The position numbers and the translations under genes were made by a program. The notes under the pieces are model-generated. The model saw only the letters and a program-made list of their open reading frames with translations, was not told where the DNA came from and searched no databases. From assembly GCA_026874595.1 (NCBI GenBank), contig CM049308.1:18412001-18476000 (forward strand): 64,000 nucleotides of DNA. Direction: 5' to 3'. Shown piece after piece: positions 57,701 through 64,000 of the stretch (the first letter of the stretch is position 1; every line of letters begins with the position of its first letter). The stretch is from Sipunculus nudus. Its lineage: Eukaryota; Annelida; Sipuncula; Golfingiida; Sipunculidae.

Positions 57701-60700
57701 GTACACCTGTATATTTTGGTATTTAACGTTTTAGCTCAACCGGACCATGACCCCAACACACATCACTGTCTGTGTGGAGCTGATGGTGAGTACAGTACAC
57801 TGTTCACTTAACAAATTTACATTACCACCGAACATCCAACATCCGTATCTTTTCAAAGCCAATTTTAAAAGAATATATTGATTGCACAAGGCTCACCCAC
57901 ACTTTGCAAAAAAATCTAGTTTTCTTTTTTATTCTTCGTTTTACAAGTAGCAACATCTGTTAGAATATTTTTGGTTTTATACTGTGGTTGGCTTTATATT
58001 TTCAAGGCTGAAATTTTACGAATTCTGAATATTGATCAGTTTGGGTGGGGGGGGGGGGGGGGGGGAGTCTTTTTTTGTGATTGAACCTGAACCTATATAA
58101 ATCTAATCAAGGCAGTATTTATATTGATAAAAAGAAAATAAAGCCCACAATACCTTATTTGTTTCTGTTATAATCATTATATTATGACCTGTGGTAGAGT
58201 AGACATATACCCAGTGATAACCCCAGTGTTTATATGGGCTGGTTCCAATATTATGAACAGATTAGTTGGCTGATATAAGAATCATGTTTTCAGAACTATG
58301 ATGACTAATCCATTTCTGCAGAAGCGTCATTGTTCATTAATGTTAATGGGGCTTTGTATTCCCTAGGTTTTATATTCACCATTATTTCTCTTTCGCAAAA
58401 AAATTAAATTAAATCCCTTGCGAACAAGAGGGCAACCACCTGTAATTCTCAGGCTGGCAAGTGTTCCAGGTGTCACCACAGTTCCCTGCCAGCAAAAAAT
58501 GATCAAGACACAGTCACATGAAGGGCTGTTTTATAAGCAATATATATACAATACAAGTATATTTACTCTCAGTGTCATACACAACACAGTATGTATGAGG
58601 ATTCTGAACTTAAAAGGCATAGTATACTTACAAGGCATAATGTACTTATATTTCATAGTCTACTTGCAATATATAGTATACATACAACACATGGTATCCT
58701 TACAAGGCATAGCATACTTATAAGTCATAGTATAGCTTAACATCTGTGTTTGTGCTGTTGATGCCCATTGATTTCAGTAATAGCTAGAAATATGCATTCT
58801 GAAGATTGCAGGCCTCTGCCATGTGAGCAGTCCTTAATGTGAGATGCTCCTCAAAATGTGTTTGCATTCTCTTATTAGCCCATACTCCCAAGTTCATTCA
58901 TGTATAAGAGAATGTACATTTGGGAATATTCCTGGATATCCATCCTGGACCTGGATGATGAAACAGATCCACACCAAAATCTAATCAGTTCTTCCTTGGC
59001 CCATTCCCAAAATGTCCTGAAATTTTCATGAGATTTTGTTAATTTATTGAATTAATTATGTTATGCACAAACACACATGAATGGGAATAAGCCCATGCCC
59101 TTCTAATCGAGGCAATAAAAAAATGCAGTTGACTCTCCTATTTGGTTGATTTGTGGCAAATAGCCTCTTGCATATAGTTCATCGGGTTTCTGCCTTGCAT
59201 TCCTTATCTAGTGTTGAGAGACTATTATTAAATTTAGAACATCACTTGATCCAATATCATGTGTGCATGAACTCCTTGACTACGGGGACATCTGATACAG
59301 AGGCCTTCTTTGTATAGCAGTATATCAGGACACCAGTGTATTGTAATGCCCTTAGTTGTATGACATGGGTTCCTCCCTGAGGGACTTATTTTGGTTATCA
59401 CACTGGCTGTCATCCCCAACTGCATCTCTGATTAAGACTTGGTCAAGCTCACTTCCAATCTTTGCCACTCATGTCATGTTTTTAACACTAGGTGAAAATC
59501 AGACATTAGTTGTTCTCAGTTTTAACCAACATCTACTTTACTTGCCAGTACTCAGTAATTGTTTATACTAATAAATCAACCATTTGACTTGTGGTAACAG
59601 CTGCTGCCAGCTGATATATGTTCTGGTCAACTGAGCTGAGTTTACCTGTCTCCACTGATGTAGTTTCCAAACTCAGGAATGCACCAACATTGTGCAACCA
59701 GTCTGACTAAAGTAAGAAGTGGTTCTCAAAGATCTTGAACCCACAGAAAACCATATATAGGCAATTGAATTTTTTGGCTAGTTGAAGAAACTACAAGATA
59801 TGTAATAAGGACTAGTTAAAGACATTCTGTATTACATTTAAAAAAGAAAGCTACCTTCCTTCAAACAAAAAGGGTACTTTGTAACATTGCTAATGTAAAA
59901 AAATGTCAAGCCATTTAAAGGCAATGTACATTACTAAGTCAGCTGACTATCAAAATTAGTTGCATTTTTTCATCCACAGTTGTGAGGCTAATGTGCCCCA
60001 GGCTCTTATAAATCATGCTTCAACGGCAAATTAGCAAGGTTAAGAACAGGCTGTTTCATCCTTATTTTTGCTCTTTTATGCTGTAACAACCAAGTTGTTA
60101 CAGCATAAGTCAATTGAGTGATTAAGTACATCATATAATAAGGCAGTGTGTCAACTGTGGCACTAACCATATAACTGGCACCAGAATATTGTGCAAGGAT
60201 TGGCGGGCTCTTTGGCTGTGATTGATATAATCAGCTCACACCTTATTAACTTATTTCTCACCATGCAGAATATATCAAATGACTTTGTAAAATTTTCTCA
60301 CAGAAAAAGCTCATGATACATCAGTTGGTGTTATTGGTGTCAATTTACGAAATCTAGAAAGTCTGATGCCCAGTCAAGGTATCATATGGGACATTAGAAA
60401 TATAAAGATGCTTAAGAGGCAATTCAAGATTGTAACAACATCCTTAGATATAGATCTACTATCAGTTAATTGACTGCAAAGATGGAATCTGTACATCACA
60501 TTCAAGCCTCAAATTTCATTTTTGGAAATGACAAGCTACTGCTGCCTGTCAAATTTGAACTTGACAGGCAACAAAGAAATTTGACAGGCAGCTTTAAATT
60601 TTTTCATTTGTTTGCATTATTTTATTTTGAATAAAGTCTAAATCAGAAAAAAAAAACATATCCAAGTATGTTTTATTCATCATTCACAAAAAATAGTCAC

Positions 60701-63555
60701 CAGGTGACCCCGAGTCATCTTTGGCCAGTCCTCAAAACTATCGTGACGACGGTGGGTGAAAGGGAGACACGGACGGGGTTGGGAAATGGGAATTTTTTAC
60801 CCGGTCATAATTTAATAGCAGGCCTAATTTGGACGATGATAGATATATTAATGGTGTTCTCAGTATTTATTTATATACTATATATGTTAAACACGAGGTA
60901 CGCGGGTTTTTACAACTGAACACAGCGTGGATACGATGTAGTTTCCCGCAAAACTGTATTAACAATATCCTTATACAGCGGACCAATCGGATAACACGTA
61001 ACATAATGTAGACGTGTAACCCACACTGCAGTAACCGCTGTGCTTAGCTATGATTGGCTGATAACAGCTTGCCATAAAGGATCATTTTTCTGATTGGCCA
61101 ACTGGTAGTCATTTTTTATCTGAAATGTTCCTGGAATTTTCCCTGAGTAGATCCACATTGTGGCTAGCTTAGCGCCACCGTGTGTCACTGTAAGAGACTA
61201 TCGGCTCATTTGCTGGTTTCCTAGGCCAGTTTCCTCGTAAACAGGGAACCAGTAACACTAATTTTTTTTATAATTAAAAAGCTTATAGAGTGGCTGGTAT
61301 TATGTACAGACAAAAAGGATGCAGTGAGGAATTTTTTTGACTGGCAGCTTGCTGCCAGTCAAAATCGTGGCTGACGGCAGCCAACCACTTTTAACCGGCA
61401 TTTGCCGGTTGCTGGTTGTCAAATTTGAGGCCTGACATTTGACAAGAGATGAGGTTAAACATTAATTGATTTATTATCTGCTGACTTTGTAATAAGTAAA
61501 GACTTAACTTTCAGTTTTAGCTCAGCTGACTATAAGTCATCTGAGCTATAGTCGTGGTCCATTGTCTGTCGTCCGTCCGTCCATCTGTCCGTCCGTCCGT
61601 CCGTCCGTCCATAGATGTGGCAAGTTTTGAAACCGTAAGACCTAGGAATCCAAAATTCAGCATAATGTCAGATGTCCCTAAGATCTCCTACCAAGCTGAA
61701 AACTGGGTCTTTGCGCCTCTGTTCCTTTGAGAAATTAAGGAAAAACCTCAATTTATAGTTAAAAACCTATTTTCACACTTCAGGACCGCATAATATCCAA
61801 ACCACTCATCTGTTTTTCTTCATTTTTATCATAAATATTCCTCTATATAGTTCCTATGTACATGCCATAAATTAGGTCTGTATTTTATAATTTAAAAAAG
61901 TTATGGGTCCAAACATATTGCACTTTGTAAAAAATCATAAAAAATATTTGGTCACTTAACACAAAATATTGTTAAAGCTAGGGACTTTTTTTCAGTAATA
62001 TAGCTTTAACTAATCAAAATTTGATTGTATACCCAAAATTAGATCAAAATCTTTCAAATATTTTAAAAAATTAGCAAATATATAAAATTGGTACCTTACA
62101 TTTTGCCCAAATTTGACCATGGCACGTTTTTTTCTCGTAAGTATATTTAATTTATTTTTCACAGCTGGGATACATGTGGATTTTATCTGTTGAATTCTGA
62201 AATTTGAAGGTAAAAGCTTAAAAATTATTCTAATTATTGAAGTTTTTCAGATGCTCTAATGTATTTGCATTTTGTATATCCAAGACCCCAACTTTGCTCA
62301 CTACAGCCTTGCCTAGGTAACCTTATTAGTGATGCAGCACTGGTAGAACAATAAGTATATGTAATAAACATATACTTATTCTCATGGGCCCTATCCTAAC
62401 ACCCCCCCCCCATATCACCACCATCACCAATTATATTGCAATACATGCTTTGTTATTGTCAACTGTATTTCTTTAAATGTAAAGCTGTTTTTTATCCAAT
62501 GTGTACAACTTTTCTTGAAATATTAATTTAAGAAGTAATCCAGGAGTTCTGATGTAGCATTTTTAAGAAATTATTTCCTTTTAAATAATTAAACAAAATA
62601 TAATTTAACCCATCAGTAGACATAATTTGATAATATATGAAACATATCATGGATAAATAAAGGTGCAATTTAAAATTGTGAATTCTGGAGTGTTATTTTC
62701 AAATATTTATTGCTTTGCAAATTTAAAAAATATATTTTATAAAAAAAAAAAGAAATATATCTGTGTGCATAATTCGATGTTACCTGACTGATAATAAGTA
62801 TAAATATTGATGCAATTTAGATTTGTGATTCAATTTAAATATTCAGATATATATATGATATACTGTTAATATATAGTAAAATTTATAAACTTAAAAAAAA
62901 AATTACTTAACAAAAGGAAAAATAGGATCTAATGCAAATATTTGTTCATAATTTTCCCATCTCAGTAGAATGGAAATTAAAGTTATTTGCTTTGTTTTCC
63001 ATCTCTGCCTGTTTTTAAATATTTAAAAATAATTTCATTTAAATTAAATTTTATCCTATACGTATATACAGAGGTGCTGTAACTTCCACCAGTCCCTGTA
63101 AGTACCATTGAATTTAATTCCATATTCTGTATTTATATCCAAAAATGTTGCAACTCTCCCCCTGCCAGTCATTGAGCCGTAGTTCCTGAGCACTGAGGAT
63201 TGTATTTTTATTGCAACTTCAAAAAATCTAAGGTGATGAAGTTTTAACTGTCACAATCAGCTGAGCTACGTGACCCATGGGTCCCTTGTTCCTTCTTTCC
63301 GATATGTTTCATTCATTTCATATTTCCATTCATTTTATTGTACTTTACTTTCTTGTACAAATAAAGATATATATAGATCATGCATTCCTGAAAAGTTGGC
63401 GTTCTGGTCATTGTTAGTTACACGTTGATTGGTCTCTTTGATTGTAGCTGATCTGATCATGCTTGGCCTCGCTACACATGAACCTAACTTCACAATCATC
63501 AGAGAAGAGTTCAAACCCAACCAGCCAAGACCATGTGAAATCTGTGGGCAGCTAG
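38041..63555 (+). CDS. XRN2: 5'-3' exoribonuclease 2 (XRN2/Rat1), N-terminal part
   Basis: XRN2 degrades 5'-monophosphate RNA in the nucleus and, by the torpedo model, helps end Pol II transcription. It also trims rRNA precursors. Exons: 38041-38115, 51219-51346, 54954-55065, 55681-55742, 56445-56556, 56929-57091, 57735-57785, 63448-63555. The joins keep frame and give 270 residues, colinear with animal XRN2 and fly Rat1. Visible active-site residues include Asp54 (Leu-Asp-Met-Asn-Gly), Asp103 (Ala-Ile-Asp-Gly), Glu204 and Glu206 (Pro-Gly-Glu-Gly-Glu-His) and Asp234/Asp236 (Gly-Ala-Asp-Ala-Asp). The last exon starts the CCHC zinc knuckle (Cys-Glu-Ile-Cys), and the gene leaves the window after a phase-1 donor. 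All conserved residues are intact. Residues 26-40 are variable between species, and 124-127 match the shorter fly-type loop, not the human one. Confidence 0.97.
39225..40828. mobile_element. 1.6-kb element with 82-base terminal inverted repeats
   Basis: 39225-39306 and 40747-40828 are inverted copies with three mismatches over 82 bases (for example CCACTTGAGGGTGGTGG against its inverse). The inside holds a C-run, TA runs and a GGTACA patch, and no transposase. A foldback or MITE-like element is likely. Confidence 0.8.
40441..40583. repeat. GGTACA-type short repeats
   Basis: AGGTACAGGTAC words recur on both sides of a centre, in both orientations (TACCTGG...CCAGGTA), so the patch is partly self-complementary. 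Confidence 0.75.
42740..43510 (+). repeat. Direct duplication, two ~300-base copies
   Basis: TGATTATTGGGCTT..CGCAACCCC, ACTAAATACYGAAATAC and CACAGTCATTATC occur in the same order near 42810-43040 and 43262-43500. The segments just after each copy (43079-43124 and 43514-43560) are mutually inverted, so the local history is complex. Confidence 0.75.
43674..43957 (+). repeat. tRNA-like interspersed repeat, unit 1
   Basis: TAGCGAAGCGG at 43724-43734 fits a Pol III A box, and GGTTCAAAACC at 43767-43777 fits a B box with one change, at normal tRNA spacing. A second copy starts at 45886, after the insertion. It is probably a tRNA-derived SINE or tandem relative, not a working tRNA: the stem arms do not pair cleanly by eye. 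Confidence 0.6.
43958..45885. mobile_element. hAT-like element, 1.9 kb, no transposase seen
   Basis: Perfect 17-base inverted ends (CAGGCCTTGCCTTTTGA at 43958-43974 and its inverse at 45869-45885) are flanked by GGTGATA on both sides (43951-43957, 45886-45892). CAGG ends with a 7- or 8-base target duplication fit the hAT superfamily. Just inside each end lies a palindromic patch of AGGCGAG...CTCGCCT. The target was a tRNA-like repeat. Confidence 0.75.
45886..46030 (+). repeat. tRNA-like interspersed repeat, unit 2
   Basis: TAGCGAAGCGG at 45935-45945 is followed by a B-box-like GGTTGGAAACC. It matches unit 1 closely and resumes directly after the hAT-like insertion. It is truncated compared with unit 1. 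Confidence 0.6.
46045..50343. mobile_element. Candidate element with 17-base inverted ends
   Basis: TATACAGGGTTCATACA at 46045-46061 is the exact inverse of 50327-50343. Inside lies a full family 2 copy (46156-48512). ATACCCTC words occur near both ends but in the same orientation, which argues some caution. Confidence 0.45.
46156..48512 (+). mobile_element. Family 2 element, copy A
   Basis: The inverted sister of 17836-20252, with most of its length closely alignable. It starts AGCTCAGCTGACTTTCAGTC, followed by CCGTCCGTCCGTTAGCAGG, and ends TGACCCATGGGTCACTTG. It contains at least four AGGTCAAAGGTCA-type blocks (46490, 46625, 46760, 46895). The small open frames within are not conserved between the two copies and are not called as genes. 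Confidence 0.85.
50400..50760 (+). repeat. TCTTCAAGGTCAA-type tandem units, ~125 bases
   Basis: Three units share CTTATGAAGTA or a similar start and TGATCTTCAAGGTCAAAT. They are decayed but clearly tandem. Confidence 0.6.
50804..50822. repeat. G-run
   Basis: Nineteen consecutive G. A similar run of 19 lies at 58047-58065 in intron 7. Confidence 0.95.
51219..51346 (+). CDS. XRN2: XRN2 exon 2
   Basis: Acceptor TTGTAG|CCT, donor AATAA|GTAAGT. Residues 26-67, with the catalytic Asp54 in Tyr-Leu-Asp-Met-Asn-Gly-Ile-Ile-His. Confidence 0.97.
51692..51744. repeat. (TA)n microsatellite
   Basis: A TA run of about 53 bases, 56 bases before a family 2 element. Confidence 0.97.
51800..54843 (+). mobile_element. 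Family 2 element, copy C (intron 2)
   Basis: The same terminal signatures as copies A and B (AGCTCAGCTGACT...AGTCATCTGAGCT hairpin, then CCGTCCGTCCGTC; end TGACCCATGGGTCCCTTG), but a different interior shared with 61519-63288. An internal block, 51950-52260, recurs at 52620-52920. Confidence 0.8.
54954..55065 (+). CDS. XRN2: XRN2 exon 3
   Basis: Acceptor CTTAAG|GCC, donor GTT|GTAAGT. Residues 68-105, with Asn-Glu-Asp-Glu-Met-Met and Ala-Ile-Asp103-Gly-Val. Confidence 0.97.
55681..55742 (+). CDS. XRN2: XRN2 exon 4
   Basis: Acceptor GACAG|GCA, donor AG|GTAAAT. Residues 106-125, the invariant basic Pro-Arg-Ala-Lys-Met-Asn-Gln-Gln-Arg segment. Confidence 0.97.
55850..56110 (+). repeat. Decayed family 2 fragment in XRN2 intron 4
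   Basis: GAAGTCAAAGATCAAGGTCACAGGACCC and AGGGGAAGAATCCTATTGATTTTA match the interior of copies A and B. No ends are present. Confidence 0.65.
56445..56556 (+). CDS. XRN2: XRN2 exon 5
   Basis: Acceptor CAAAG|GGA, donor CCT|GTAAGG. Residues 126-163, a charged helix then Phe-Asp-Ser-Asn-Cys-Ile-Thr-Pro. Confidence 0.96.
56929..57091 (+). CDS. XRN2: XRN2 exon 6
   Basis: Acceptor ACTAG|GGT, donor AGAG|GTATGT. Residues 164-217, with the metal-binding Glu204 and Glu206. Confidence 0.97.
57735..57785 (+). CDS. XRN2: XRN2 exon 7
   Basis: Acceptor TTTTAG|CTC, donor GATG|GTGAGT. Residues 218-234, His-His-Cys-Leu-Cys-Gly-Ala-Asp234. Confidence 0.97.
60503..61434. mobile_element. Inverted-end element with GACAGGCAG/TTTGACAG repeats
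   Basis: CAAGCCTCAAATTT at 60503-60516 matches the inverse of AAATTTGAGGCCTG at 61421-61434 with one mismatch, flanked by ACATT on both sides. TGTCAAATTTGA and CTGGCAGC-type words repeat near both ends. No transposase was seen. Confidence 0.5.
61519..63288 (+). mobile_element. Family 2 element, copy D (intron 7)
   Basis: The shortest full copy, 1,770 bases, with the start hairpin and CCGTCCGTCCGTC and the end TGACCCATGGGTCCCTTG. The first 800 bases align with copy C. Confidence 0.8.
63448..63555 (+). CDS. XRN2: XRN2 exon 8
   Basis: Acceptor TTGTAG|CTG, donor CTAG|GTAAGC. Residues 235-270, with Asp236, Leu-Gly-Leu-Ala-Thr-His-Glu-Pro and the first half of the zinc knuckle. The next exon lies outside the window. 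Confidence 0.97.
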
Positions 63556-64000
63556 GTAAGCTAAATTTGGAAATTATGCAGATAGAAAGATAAATTTCTC
63601 TAATTTTTCACATATATAGATTTTCTGTTAAGTACCTTATACTTTGCTTGCACCTGGAACACCATTTATAATTCATTTGCATATTTAATATGTAAAATAA
63701 TATGAAAGTATAATATGTGTATTTATTGATGATTATTATTTGTGTCATTTATGATGTGTATTAATATGTAAAATAATACATGAAGTGATACTGACCCTAA
63801 AATCAGTTTATTGAGTCAATGAAAATGTTATTTTTTCACATGTTTAAAGTAACTTGAGTGAACCATTACCAGATGGTGCTGGTGATGAATAGTGATATTA
63901 CTGTAAATATTAATTACCATTATTTTCAGTTGCATCAATCATGTTTTGCTTAATACATACATTTTGAAAGTATCATAAATGTATCATTTTGGTTGTATAA
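63556..64000. other. XRN2 intron 8, partial
   Basis: AT-rich, nothing recognised. It continues past the window. Confidence 0.8.

Larger units (their letters stand above)
57786..63447. other. XRN2 intron 7
   Basis: It contains a G-run (58047-58065), a run of ACTTACAAGGCATAGTATA-type short repeats (58610-58735), an inverted-end element (60503-61434) and a family 2 copy (61519-63288). Nothing else was recognised. Confidence 0.8.

Overview
This window looks like intron-rich, AT-rich nuclear DNA from a marine invertebrate. Short exons are separated by long introns full of (TA)n microsatellites, tandem arrays and nested transposon relics. The XRN2 protein is clearly animal-like. The repeats (ends reading AGCTCAGCTGACT, GTCCGTCC runs, AGGTCAAAGGTCA blocks) resemble those I associate with molluscs and other lophotrochozoans. 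That placement is inference, not proof.

Two protein-coding genes stand head to head. (1) On the minus strand (37439 to 9269), seventeen exons assembled by hand give a complete 677-residue helical-repeat (HEAT/ARM-like) protein with no family name I recognise. (2) On the plus strand (38041 to beyond 63555), eight exons encode the first 270 residues of the nuclear 5'-3' exoribonuclease XRN2. The gene runs off the right edge inside its CCHC zinc knuckle. The starts are 601 bases apart over a short region with CCAAT boxes in both orientations, a plausible bidirectional promoter.

Layout: 1-7.8 kb is intergenic and repeat-rich. 7.8-9.3 kb holds an orphan exon-like ORF and the probable 3' UTR of the HEAT gene. 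9.3-37.4 kb is the HEAT gene. 37.4-38.0 kb is the shared promoter. 38.0-64.0 kb is XRN2, whose 13.1-kb first intron holds most of its repeats. Repeat families recur. Family 1 is composite elements with ends like GCGAACCTGTG, a dimeric minisatellite centred on GGTGGCGCCACC and a conserved AAGCTCACAGGTTCGCTAAAAA end. Family 2 is elements running from AGCTCAGCTGACT to TGACCCATGGGTCnCTTG, with four full copies, one inserted in a family 1 repeat. There are also several terminal-inverted-repeat elements, one hAT-like and inserted in a tRNA-like repeat.

The most unusual signal is in the HEAT gene. Two of its introns carry tandem arrays made of the gene's own exon edges: about twelve decayed copies of the exon 2 end plus its 5' splice site, and 72-base copies of the exon 4 start plus its 3' splice site. 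One copy of the latter remains spliceable in principle and in frame. I found no CRISPR array, operon, rRNA or functional tRNA gene.
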